Shown here: piece by piece, positions 41,883 to 52,444 of the stretch | Layout: each line of letters begins with the position of its first letter | How positions within the stretch are numbered: position 1 is the stretch's first letter | Notes under the pieces: generated by a model | Database searches by the model: none | What the model was told of the DNA's origin: nothing | What the model saw: the letters and a program-made list of their open reading frames with translations, nothing else | NCBI GenBank assembly: GCA_037044905.1 | Contig: JBAOKB010000080.1 | Location: 38,949-102,948, forward strand | Source of the DNA: Hortaea werneckii | Lineage: Eukaryota; Ascomycota; Dothideomycetes; Mycosphaerellales; Teratosphaeriaceae | DNA length: 64,000 nt | Reading direction: 5' to 3' | Program-made: the position numbers and the translations under genes

Positions 41883-42530
41883 ATGTTTGAAGAATGGGAG
41901 GTCTTGCCATATTGGCTCTTCCTCGTGAGTGCATGGACAAGTTTTTCTAGGTAGTAATGAAGACTTACACCTAATCAATGTTGGAGACTGCCATCGTCTC
42001 TGCAGCTAGGACATTCCAATGCTACCTCCCAGCAACATCGAACCGCATCATGAGGATCTTGTACAGCAACTCCAACTTCCGAGAGACGTCTGCACTCGCC
42101 GCTCGCGAGTTTGGGTCCTGGAACTTCCTATCTTGTATTGTTCAGATCAATGCAGGCCTAGTCAGTCTCACCAGCAATGGCTTGGACTGCATATCCAAGA
42201 GCTCAGCTAACTTTTGAAGTAGAATCCACATAACAGTGGCGCTTACAACACGGCCCTCTGGTCCTTCATCATCTTTCTGGTCCACTTTGCGTTCGAGCGT
42301 ATAGCTTACAACACGGTCGGCGGCCGTGGTTTGCTTGCGGCGGAAATCCTAGCCTTTGTTACATTTTGCTGGATGTGTTATGCCAGAGGATATTACCTCG
42401 AATTTGGTGCGTATCTGTCACATATCTCAGACTTGCGGGAGCTAACGATACTTCTATTGCAGGCACCGACGCAAGTGGACAAGCACCACTTATCCATCCT
42501 CATAAGGGCCAACCTATCCCCATGATGTGA
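41883..42530 (+). CDS. ERG28-like membrane protein
   Basis: Four small exons, 41883-41950, 42010-42160, 42223-42406 and 42463-42530, combine in phase to 156 aa. Introns end ...CTAACTTTTGAAGTAG and ...CTAACGATACTTCTATTGCAG, with clear branch points. The protein starts MFEEWEVLPYWLFLVSAWTS, then TSNRIMRILYSNSNFRETSA, LAAREFGSWNFLSCIVQINA, LWSFIIFLVHFAFERIAYNT and LLAAEILAFVTFCWMCYARG. The pattern (W-L-x-V-S; A-R-x-F-G-x-W-x-F-S-C-I-V; H-F-x-x-E; G-R-G-L) matches Erg28, the ER scaffold that tethers C4-demethylation enzymes in ergosterol synthesis (about 148 aa, four membrane segments). It is divergent from canonical Erg28, so a paralogue is likely. Donor GTCAGT at 42161 is slightly unusual. Confidence 0.75.
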
Positions 42531-43656
42531 GAACTAAAGGATGCAAAGTGAAACGGACCAGGCGTTTGGAAACACAGCTGGTCAGGGAGAAACCCGCTCT
42601 AGGCCGATATTCAGTAGCCTCGTGCTTGTGTGAAACTAGGAAGAACACTCGTGTTGATCTGGATTCTCGATCGCTTTCAAAAGTTCCACTGAGATGATCG
42701 CGGAGCCTCGTCAGCAAATCGACATCAACTTCATGGTCTCCAAGTAATCGCGACGTCAGCGTTCGCCACGTCTCTCAACCATCAATCGTACAGCGTTTCA
42801 TGCTGCTGACGGTAGCCATGCGACTACCACGGAATTCGGCGGGCCGGGGAGCTCTTGGATCTTGCGCGGTACGCGAGCACAGCCGAGTATGCCAACGGCT
42901 GTCATATATGCTTGACGTCTCCGTCGAAACAACCGTCGCAGGAACGGCCTTCTACGTTCTGCACAAACACTTTTCAAGTGGTGAGATAAAAAGGCGAGGC
43001 GCGGCCCGTGCACGGACCTGTCGAACGTGAAACATGGATGGGCTTGCACGCCTCACGAGCACGATCCACCAACATGAATCTCCTTGATGTTGGCCCACCG
43101 TATTACTGTAGCAACGACCTGGTTAGATACACGTTCCCAGCTAGCAGCAAACGACAACATTCTACGCATGCTGCCTCATTCTGGTTGTGGGAGCATCCAA
43201 GCTCCCGCCAGAGCAGGATCATGCCTGCCCGACTTCGCCATACTTCGGTAGCCTCACTGCCCAACCAGAGGTCTTTTCCATCTTCGGTCTACTAAGCAGA
43301 GATCACAATAGACCTTCGTCAGGTCGGTGCGGGGGTTCGTGGATGTCGACCCTGCTTTTCGACCGGGAGTACCACGTCCAAAGGTGGTCTTTTGATGTAT
43401 CCAAGACCACCATCCTCACCAGGATGACGAACACCTTAGGGCCAGGGCATGCTCGCGTGTCTATCACCGATACACCATGGCAACAGCATCGCCGGTGCTT
43501 TGGGTCTGTGTACATGACAGAGGGTTTGTATAAGGTCCTGGTGAGGGATCTGATCAGTTGCTTTCCTTTGGTATTTCACTTTCCATCTACGTTCTTTACC
43601 AAAATACCCTCGTTACCCTTCAATAAGCCCGTTGCTTTGGATATCGCCCTCCAGCA
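42531..43656. other. Intergenic region before the aquaporin gene
   Basis: 1.1 kb between two plus-strand genes. Several open frames (for example 43187-43660) show no motifs. It probably holds the aquaporin promoter. Confidence 0.5.
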
Positions 43657-45480
43657 ATGATGAGCCACCAATTACACCCAACAGGCGTCACTGCCAGTGG
43701 CGGCTTGCCGCAAGTCCCAGAGAAAGCCATGCCGCGTGGACAAGAAGAGCAGCCTCCCGTGAGGACTTCCGAAGAGAGCGATCGCAAACGATTACTGCGT
43801 AACTCGTACCAATCGACGCATACTGTCGTGCCATCCATAGCAGAGCGGCCCTCAGAGGAGTTCTCTGACCGAGGCCAAACTACCTCCCCTTCTAAACAGC
43901 AAGTGATGCCCTGGCAGCCCATGGACGCCGAACCGCAGCCACGCACATCAGTGGACATCAGACCGCCTGGTCCAGGCACATATGGCCGCTCGACCTCGAA
44001 CGACTATACTGTCTACAACGCCGGAGGAAGCACCCCCACCCCAGCCGACCCGCAAGACCCCTACCACCCTTCCAACGCCATCCAATACCGCGGCAACGAC
44101 TCCTACTTCCACAAACCCATGCAGCGCGCAGGTCTGACCTCCGCTATCCGCGACACCACCGACGCCGGCTCGATGAAGAGCGCACGGTACACCCCCCTGG
44201 GCAACGGCCACCAGCCTCGGAAATCCCTCTCGCGCGCCCACTTCCACACCGACGGGTACGCCAGCAGCATCGAGCCCGCGGATCCCGTCGAGCCCGACAC
44301 GCCGCAGAAGCCTGCCCCGCTCCGGAAACGCGGCACCTCCATCTACATTGTCCGCGATGGAGGCGGCGAGGGCGACGACGACAATGGCTCGCCTCCCCCC
44401 GGCGACTTCCTCCGTCTGCCGCTCATGGGCTGGCTTAAGGGGCCCGTGCGCAACCATTTCGTCGCTGTCCTGGGGGAATTCGTCGGTACGACGATGTTCC
44501 TGTTTTTCGCTTTTGCGGGAACGGTGGTGGCGAATGTTGGGGCGAAGGAGAGTGCGAATAGTACTACGACGACGGAGAAGGTCGGGTTTAGCCCGATCGT
44601 GACGCTCTATGTCTCTGTCGCTTTTGGGTTCTCGCTTATGGTTAATGTGTGGATCTTCTTCCGTGTGAGCGGAGGGCTGTTTAGTGAGTCTTTCCCCCTT
44701 CACCCTCCCTTCCCTTTTCTGTTTAAGAAAGAAATCTTTTGCCCATTGGGGACACAAAGTCCACTAACCCTCCCCCTTCTCTTATCCTTTGCGAAAAAGA
44801 TCCCGCAGTCACCCTCGGCATGGTCATGACCAACACGATCGACTACATCCGCGGCTTCCTGCTCGTCGGCGCCCAGCTCGTCGGCGCCATCTTCGCCTCC
44901 TTCCTCACCCAGGTCCTCTTCCCCGCCGACTACAACGTCCGCACTACCCTGTCCACCGATACCTCCATCGCCCGCGGCGTCTTCATCGAGGCGATGCTTA
45001 CCGCGGAACTGGTCTTTACCGTCTTCATGCTCGCCAAGGAGAAGCATAAGGCGACGTATATGGCGCCCGTCGGTATCGGGCTCGCGCTTTTCGTCGCGGA
45101 GCTCGTCGGGGTTTTCTTTACCGGTGGGAGTCTTAATCCCGCTAGGTCGTTCGGTCCGTGTGTTACCACGGGAATGTTCGACCAGGAACATTGGATTTAC
45201 TGGGTCGGTCCTGCGTACGTCTTTCCCACCTTTTCCCTTCCTCTTCTTTCCTCCTCCCTTTCTTTCCCTTAGCTACCCATCAACTCAAATAAAACCTTTG
45301 GCGCTAACGTTTCTTCACAGCCTCGGCGCCATCGCAGCCGTGGCTTTCTACCGCTTCATCAAGGTCCTTGAGTACGAGATGGCGAACCCCGGCCAGGACG
45401 ACAACGACGTCGACGCCGAGCAGGCCAGTCTGAAGAATAAACGCGCCGCGAGCACGTACGGCGATAAGGATATGGCTTGA
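43657..45480 (+). CDS. Aquaporin (MIP family) with long N-terminal extension
   Basis: Exons 43657-44683, 44800-45214 and 45321-45480 give 533 aa. The first about 265 residues are hydrophilic and disordered (Pro/Ser/Gln-rich). The MIP channel follows: HFVAVLGEFVGTTMFLFFAF, GFSPIVTLYVSVAFGFSLMV, then the first NPA loop, split by intron 1 (GGLF/NPAVTLGMV). The second loop is FTGGSLNPARSFGPCVTTGM, with the selectivity arginine but without the Asp of glycerol facilitators (NPARD), so water-type conduction is more likely. HWIYWVGPALGAIAAVAFYR ends the channel, and a short acidic/basic tail follows (DNDVDAEQASLKNKR). Intron 2 has a CTAACG branch point. Long cytosolic extensions are known in some fungal MIPs; their role is unclear. 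Confidence 0.92.
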
Positions 45481-47561
45481 TCGTATTGCTGGGGAACCGC
45501 CGGGGCTGACCTGGCAACTGACACTGGTCTGGCTTGGGTTGGCTTTCTAGCGGACCTTGTGTGTGTCTCTGATGCGAGCGTTCCTAGCACTCTTTGCAGC
45601 CTGAAGGCGTTTGTTGGGTAAGGCGAGAGGGTATCTGTTTTTCTTGACGCGGTGGGTTTCAGTGCGGGTGGGAGCGATACATTTGCTGAGCGTTTCTTCT
45701 TGGTCTTTGATCGGCGTTATGGGGGATTTTTGGAGGGAGGTTTTCACTCCAGGGAATAGCGTAGATGCCCGTATAACGTGTAATGCAATGCCTTGTTAAT
45801 ATATATCCTTCATGCAGCTCTCTTCTCCAACGGTGGTTTGTCTTTTTCCGTTATAATCATGGGAGGGGTAAATGAGAACTCTTTGATGGTAGGTTGACGG
45901 CTTGCGGTTTGATGAACCATTCAACGAAGAGAGATCTCGCGCAAATCGACACAGATCACCTTCGATCCTTGGCCTCGTGCCCTTCCACTTTTGCTAGGGG
46001 ATCCAAGGCATCATGAGCAAGCCAGCAAACAGTGGTTGGAGTCATCAGCTCACTGTAGACACACTGGATGATGGCCATACCAAACAATCCAACCTCCTCA
46101 TTCCTAACTACACCCAAAGCCATAGAACAATCGCCCCTCTTCTTCCACGACGAATAAATAATAAGAACATGAATACTTCCATCTTACAGTAGAAAAGAAA
46201 TAGACAAAAAAAACCAACATCTGCAGAATAAAGAGGTTGGCTATCTACTAACAACAGCAACAACAACAACAATAAAACAATAGACAGACTTGATAGAAAC
46301 CGGTACTTCGATTATAAAAAGTGAGACAAAAGTAAAAACGAAAAACCCCACCCCCTTCCTTGCCTTTCCTCCTCCAACACCATCCCATCCTATCCCATCC
46401 GACACGATGAAACGAAAATAAGGAGAACATGCTCGCTCATTCTTCTCTCCCCCTTTCCTCCCTCCCTCCCTCCTTTCTTTCTTCCTTTTCCACACATCCT
46501 CTTCTCTGTTTTTGGTAGAACAAGGCCCCCCCCCCCCTCTTTTCTAAAAACTCACAGACCTCTCTCTCTCTTCCCTCCCCTTTCCCCCCTAATCCCATGC
46601 GCATTCGATGTTTTTCGCCTATTGAACGCCAGGCTACAAACGAAAAAGAATAACAGAAAAGAGAAAAAAAAAGAAAAATTAAGAAGCTTCCCATCCCCCA
46701 ACCCGGAACATGCACAAAGAAACCAAAAAAGAACCAAAACCCCCCGAAAAGTCGTGAACTTGGGATAAAAAGTTATTGGTTGCAAGAATTTTTCTTGGAG
46801 AGGCTCGCGCAATACCAAATCCACCCCGCACCCACACCCACTTCCTTTCTCTCTCTCGGTTTTCCGCTCCCCCGACATTAAATGCGCGCTCTCCTCATTT
46901 GTGTATCTTTTTTTTTTGGTTCTTTTTTCATATATGTTGACTTTTTTTCGAATAATACGAATAGTCCCCGACCCATTCAACAGATCCATTTCCCTCCCTT
47001 TTTCCCTTTTCTGACACAAACCACGCGCCTCCCTGTCGTATGTTTCTTTTCGCCCTTCCCACACTGCTGCAGAGAATCCAAGTGGGGTTTCTAAGGGGGA
47101 GGGGGAAGCTTCTGTTTTCTGTCTATATCGCTCCTTGTACCCCCGGCGGGATTGAAATGTCTGGAGAGGGGTCTTGCGGCGATTTTGTGGTTGGGGGGTC
47201 CCTTGATATACCGAGTGCGGGTTATGGGTCGTGAGGACGAGGTTGTTGAAGAAGAATAGATTAAGAATGTTGAGTTGATGGCGGAATTCCTGTGGCAGAG
47301 AGGAGGAGGAGGAGGAGCAGCGAGGATGGGAAGAGGGTCGACGACCTCTGGATCCAGCAGAAGACGGGAAGATGGTCAAGTGGTAAAGGTTCTCTCATCC
47401 GCACCAGCACTCTTTGAAGTTGTCCCAGCGACCTGCCAAAAAGGGCCCGAGACGGGTTCAGCAAATGACGCTCACAAGCCAGCTTACGCGCTGCACATGG
47501 GCCACAGGGTGATCACTCTCTCACCTGTCGAGGAGTGCCATTGCAGCTGGTGATTCGGACT
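45481..47561. other. 2.1-kb convergent intergenic region, strongly strand-skewed
   Basis: Between the 3' ends of the aquaporin (+) and casein kinase (-) genes. 46100-47050 is highly C/T/A-rich on the plus strand, with CAACAACAA runs (about 46248-46275), CCCTCCCTCC runs, a 12-C run (46526-46537) and long A or T runs. Its purine-rich minus strand opens a 275-codon frame (46552-47379), rich in Lys/Arg/Glu, that I reject as a gene. Probably a long casein kinase 3' UTR plus spacer. Confidence 0.5.
46526..46537. repeat. Poly-C run (12 bp)
   Basis: Twelve consecutive C residues within the skewed 3' flank. Likely length-variable and error-prone in sequencing. Confidence 0.9.
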
Positions 47562-49109
47562 CTATCCGCAGCACAGGACCTTCAACATCTTCTGCATGAA
47601 CCCGTCTTTCTGCTCTGATGGCGGCTGCTGCTGTTGAGGCTGTTGCTGGGGCTGCGATGGTTGTGGCTGTGCCTGTCTCTGTTGTGTTTGCGTGCCCGAG
47701 GGCTGTCTACTCTGGTTCATGCCCTGTGATGATAGCCTGTGTCCTGGGAGATTTGGTGTACTGTTCGCAAACTGAGGAGCGGTGGATGCCTGATCCGGAG
47801 CGTCTAGTGCAGCAGCAGTGCTGCCTCTCTTACCAGGATCGCCATTGCGGTGCCGTTGACCTGGCTGTGATCTCAGGTTACTTTGACTTTGTCGAACAGC
47901 GCCTGGCTTTGGAAGATCGGCGTTCAGTCGGTCTTGAGGTACAGGAGTCCTTGATGCGCGCTGACCTCCAATGGCGGCACCCTTCAAGTCTGCTGCGGAC
48001 GCGTTGACAGGTTCTCGGTGTCCTTGTGACTGTGACTGCCGAGGCGCTTCCCAACCTTTGCCGTTGTTCAGTTTCATCCAGTCGTACTCGCCGTCCTCAA
48101 CCTCGCCAGTATTCTGCAATGCCTTGGTGAAGAGGTCGCGTAGATAGTCATAGTCCGGCGTGTCTTCGAATCCGAGGTTTCTCACATAGGACAGGTACTT
48201 GGTGAATTCATCCGGGAAGCCTTCGCATAGATCCTTCAGCGCGGTCGTCTGCTTCTTCTCGCCGATCTTCTCGTACTTTTGCTTGTTGGTAGCCGCCTTC
48301 AGGCCTTGCCAAGGTAGTCCGCCGCGCAGAAAGTACATGAATACGTGTCCGAGCGCCTCCAGATCATCTCGTCGCGACTGTTCTCTGCCCAGATGCGTGT
48401 TGATACTCATGTAACGCGCGGTGCCGCTCAGGCTTTTCCGCTCTCTGTATGGGATATGTTGCTTCGTCTTCGGATCGCGGTACTGCTTGGCCATGCCAAA
48501 GTCGACGACGTGGATGACGTTCTGTGCTTTGGTGTTTGGCCGGCCAATGAGGAAGTTGTCCGGCTTGATGTCACGGTATATCAGGTTCTTCTCGTGGATC
48601 GTCTGTACCCTACTAAGCATCTGCTTGGCGACCATCACCACTGTCTTGGTGGAGAAGCGCCGCCCGCAGTGGTCGAACAGGTCTTCGAGACTCGGCCCCA
48701 GCAGGTCGATAACTAATATGTTGTGCAGTCCTTCCTGGCCAAAGTAGTAGACATTGGGAATCCCGGCTACGGATGTACCTGTCAGCCTTGGTCTTAACAT
48801 GCATGTCCTGTTTGTTTGTCTTTTGATACTTACGGCATCCGACTAGGATCTTGTATGTGCGGTACTCATCACGTAGCTGCGGAGCATCGCTCTTTCGCGG
48901 CTCGAACTTGATGGCAACCTGCGTGTTGTTGAGGAGATTGGTGCCCTCGAAGATAACGCCGAACGACCCTTCTCCTATCTTCTTCCCGACGCGGTAGTGG
49001 ACGCCCTGTATACGCACACAGCGCGAGTTAGCCAGACAGCTACTTCATCACGGCTGGGAGGGCTTCGGAGGGTGTGTCTTACCACTACATTGCTACTGCT
49101 GGACGCCAT
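47562..49109 (-). CDS. YCK1: Casein kinase I, Yck1/2 type (palmitoylated)
   Basis: Plasma-membrane Ser/Thr kinase. Exons 49083-49109, 48834-49005 and 47562-48766 give 467 aa. It starts MASSSSNVVGVHYRVGKKIG; the kinase domain (about 12-290) has GEGSFGVIFEG, VAIKFEPRKSDAPQLRDEYR, NLIYRDIKPDNFLIGR, HVVDFGMAKQYRD, and SLSGTARYMSINTHLGREQS, the CK1-specific replacement for APE. The C-terminal 160 residues are Gln/Pro/Ser-rich (PQQQPQQQQPPSEQKDG) and the protein ends MLKVLCCG: the terminal Cys pair is the palmitoylation signal of Yck1/Yck2-type kinases, separating it from nuclear Hrr25. The first exon is 27 nt. Identity is secure. Confidence 0.94.
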
Positions 49110-50282
49110 GCCCGCTGCCTCCGCCGCCGCCGCTACTGCCGGGTTTCTGGCTGCCTGGAAGGCCACCGCCGCTGATTCGGGATGGGTGGGTTGGTGGACG
49201 TGGTCTGGAAGGGGAAGGTGTGGGTGTGGAGATGGGAGTGGACGTGTCTAAGGCTGCTGAGTTTGCGTGCCCTGAAGCACGTGTCGTGTCCGCGGTCGGC
49301 AAGCCGGGCGGGAGGGTGGGAAGGATAAGGGGGGTGGGAGGTGGTTCAGCGTGTCGATGGGGACGACAGCGACAGTGTGAGCTGTCACGGGCAGCGTGGC
49401 CGTGGGATGGGTGGAGGGTGGGACCGGGGGTGCGGTGGACAGGACAGGACAGGACAGTACGGGTGCTGGGGGAGGATGGGGCTGTGAGCCTGAGCGTGAG
49501 CGTGAGCGTGAGCCTGAGCCTGGGAGCATAGGGGAGTCGCGCCGCAGGGACTTTGGCTCGTTTGGCGAGGTGCCCCAATAAGCGTGCGCTAGCGGGGCGC
49601 TAAGAACGGCCGCGGATTTGAGCGCCGGCGGAGCTTCACCTTGTCCCTTCTCGAACTCTACACACGAGCGGCGAGCGGTGAGGTGAGATGAGGTACGAAA
49701 CAACTTGAATGGGCGTCACGAGATGGGCCAGAAATATTTCACGCATGAGTCAAATCGATACGTAGACCGCAGCCTCTGAGATCAGACCCCCATACATGAC
49801 AAGCCCAACCACTCGCACCTTCATGCACACAAGGAAATCCCCGTCGGCCTCGATCATCGAAGCCCAATGCCACCGACCGTTACGCACCCGCAATAATGGG
49901 CTTTTAATTTACCGGCCTTTTCAGCCGCGTATCAACCTGTTCCAAACACATCAAGAGCCCTGTAGTCTCGCTGTCCACCATGAATGAGCCATATCCCATC
50001 AAAATTTCCGCCCATCCTCATCAATCGAACCGCGTCTGGCCCCAAAAGAAGCGGAGTCGGGAAAAGATGGTACGGAGCGGCGTCGCACGCCGGCCATTTC
50101 CTCTTCCTCCTTGGGCGCTCCGTGCGATGCGTCGACTTCCCTTTCCGTCAATCATCCTCCCCAGCACTAAAGTTTCCCGCAAATTGATCTATAGTCATCC
50201 TACACATACTATGTACTCGCTAGGTATACAACCCGATCTCGGCCGTCGCCCGCATGCCTCGCTATACACCTACAGTACTCTC
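49110..50282. other. Casein kinase 5' region with short tandem repeats
   Basis: 1.17 kb upstream of the minus-strand casein kinase and downstream of the minus-strand phosphatase. Small tandem tracts occur near 49440-49460 (GGACA units) and 49488-49522 (GAGCCT/GAGCGT units). Frames through these tracts are artefacts. It probably contains the casein kinase promoter and 5' leader. Confidence 0.5.
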
Positions 50283-51803
50283 TCATTGACGGCACATGTC
50301 TGGGATCTTGCTAGCACCTACACCTACTAGTCCGTCGAAGTACGCTAGCATTCTGTGAGCAGGCACCATGTCCATGCGGCCAAGCGAAGGGTTGCTACTT
50401 TGCATGACCTGCCCGCCCCATAGCACGCGAATGTAGTGGCAACCGGCTTGGCTGTAAAGCTCAAAAACCACCTCGGCGCCCATCCCCGGCCATACCATCT
50501 TCTCGAGCTGCAGGATGGACAGGAGACGCGATATAGAGCCGTCGTGGGCGACGTTGTGCCGATACTTTACCCGCTCGCCTCTTGTCGCATTTGCGGATGG
50601 AAGAGAAGCGTCGCCCATTGCGTCCCGGAAATTCTGCGCGAGCTCTGCGATCCAGATCCCATAGCTACTTACACTCGCGGGAAAGGACTCGGGCGAGTCA
50701 CGGTAGATGAAGGAGTACTCGTACTCCCCCAGCCGGAAGACTTCATCAGCTTCCGCCACGGTCACGCAGTCCGTCGTATCATTCACGCTGCAAGGCAATA
50801 CTTTATCATGACAGAGTCTGGCCGAGAGGTTATCAAAGTAATGATCCAGCGACATATGCCAGGCTTCTGACGCCGGCGAAACGCCACTGACTGTATCGAG
50901 ATGACGATACAGACTCGACGCCGCTTCCAAGTGCTCGCGCCAGCCCGGATTAGATGAGCCGGACCCGTACGAGCTGAAGAGATCGCTGGCATAGCCGCAC
51001 GTGTAGGTAGGTTCTAACGAGTCGATCGACTCCGGTTGGATGAGCAAGGGTACGTCCTTCCCCCCTCGAGACGGGTACATGCCCGCTACCAGCATGCTCG
51101 CCACTTGCGACGTGATCTGGTTGTTCGTCACGCGATACGAGACAGCCTGCGCATCGTACTCTTTCGGTAGGAAGTTCAACATTCCGCTGTAGACGGCCTT
51201 CAGGTCTACGCCATGCTGATGACTGTCGTCTAGCCCGCCGCGTGTTATCTGGGGGAACTGGCAACTCCCATTGAAGCCCTCGGGTGCTAGTGGGTTCGAA
51301 GGCGATGTATAGACGTTCCAGTATGTATCTGCGGATAAGTTCCCAGGGGGGTTTATAGGCTTGCCGCCGTAGAAGAGGCCTTCATCGTCGCAGTACCAAG
51401 GGTAAGACTCTTGTGGGAAGGTATTGGAAGAGTAGGGAGTTCGTTTGTGGTGGCGGTGGATTACTTCGACGTATTCGAGCTTGTAGCTTGAGTCGTTGAT
51501 TAGGGGATAGGTTTGCGGGTTGACGTGCGGCATGTTGCACCAGTTGTATGTGTCAGGTGGCCCTTGGCTGGAATTGAAAATGAAGCCGTAGATACCTGTG
51601 CCGTTGATGGCTGTCGTTAAGTTGTTGATGCTGCTATTGGTAGGAGGATGCCAAGTGAGGTCTACTGATGTTGTGTTGGCATCGAGACACACGGGACTCG
51701 CCGTCGTTGCAGGCGCTGAGGTCCCGTATCCTGCTTGCGAGCAGACGAGCGCAAGAGAAGACCAGAGCATAAGCAGCGCGTTTGAAGTGCAGTGGAAGCG
51801 CAT
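50283..51803 (-). CDS. Secreted histidine acid phosphatase-family protein
   Basis: Branch-2 histidine phosphatase fold, 506 aa, one exon. A signal peptide is visible (MRFHCTSNALLMLWSSLALV, cleavage near CSQA). The active-site motif is IHRHHKRTP (Arg117-His118-His119-Lys120-Arg121), where His118 would be the phosphorylated nucleophile; the consensus RHGxRxP has Gly at the position of His119. The C-terminal proton donor is the HD pair in RHNVAHDGSI, near residue 430. Many N-glycosylation sequons (NTT, NSS, NLT, NGT, NDS, NLS, NGS, NDT, NAT) fit a secreted enzyme. Phytase, acid phosphatase and lysophosphatidic phosphatase relatives share these motifs; substrate is undetermined. Confidence 0.86.
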   Translation of the reverse strand: MRFHCTSNALLMLWSSLALVCSQAGYGTSAPATTASPVCLDANTTSVDLTWHPPTNSSINNLTTAINGTGIYGFIFNSSQGPPDTYNWCNMPHVNPQTYPLINDSSYKLEYVEVIHRHHKRTPYSSNTFPQESYPWYCDDEGLFYGGKPINPPGNLSADTYWNVYTSPSNPLAPEGFNGSCQFPQITRGGLDDSHQHGVDLKAVYSGMLNFLPKEYDAQAVSYRVTNNQITSQVASMLVAGMYPSRGGKDVPLLIQPESIDSLEPTYTCGYASDLFSSYGSGSSNPGWREHLEAASSLYRHLDTVSGVSPASEAWHMSLDHYFDNLSARLCHDKVLPCSVNDTTDCVTVAEADEVFRLGEYEYSFIYRDSPESFPASVSSYGIWIAELAQNFRDAMGDASLPSANATRGERVKYRHNVAHDGSISRLLSILQLEKMVWPGMGAEVVFELYSQAGCHYIRVLWGGQVMQSSNPSLGRMDMVPAHRMLAYFDGLVGVGASKIPDMCRQ

Positions 51804-52444
51804 GATTTCGAAAATGGCGGGCGGCCAGACGAACGTGTACCTTGTTCAGGATGGGACACAAGTAGGTATATGTGACTGAAGTTGCCTGTACCTCTGCCCG
51901 GACCATGGCTTATTCTGAACGTCTGTCACGTTGTTGTTCAAAGGCACAACAGAGGTCCAATTTGTTCGAGCGACATCAAGTTACTAGGGGACATGCAGGT
52001 ACGACCAACCCGTGCCTGAATGTAATGAGCTCATTGGCAAACGACAGACTGGAGCTGGAGCAAGGTTGGAGGATAAAATCAATACGAAAGCATGGCATCG
52101 GACGTGGAGTCGGTGAGACTTCATTGTAGGTAGAATGACCCTGATGAGAGGTAAAGTCTTGTTGGCATACATGGCGACCAGAAAGCATGGGCGACCGCTC
52201 ACAGTTACGGAGATGTAAGATGAAAGTGAGGAGGCGTTTCGTTCCTCGCCTGTTGAACTTTCCACCCAAGGCGACGGGCGAGCAAGGGTATTGCAAACTC
52301 CGCCAATCGCCGCTATCGGGACTGGACTGACGTGACAAGCATGACCCTGCATTTGTAAGGCGAAAACCACGCGCTTTCAACCACATTACCAACTCATCGC
52401 GTCGCACATCTTCTCTCCTTTACAACCACACAACATTCCCAACC
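51804..52444. promoter_or_regulatory. Divergent promoter region (phosphatase / DRE2)
   Basis: 641 bp head-to-head. Short frames only. The 60 bp before 52445 is C/A-rich like a fungal 5' leader (CACACAACATTCCCAACC before the ATG). Confidence 0.4.

Noticed and set aside
46552..47379. 275-codon minus-strand frame
   Set aside because: It lies in a homopolymer-rich skewed flank; the composition is biased (Lys/Arg/Glu/Phe), with no motif and no plausible partner exon.
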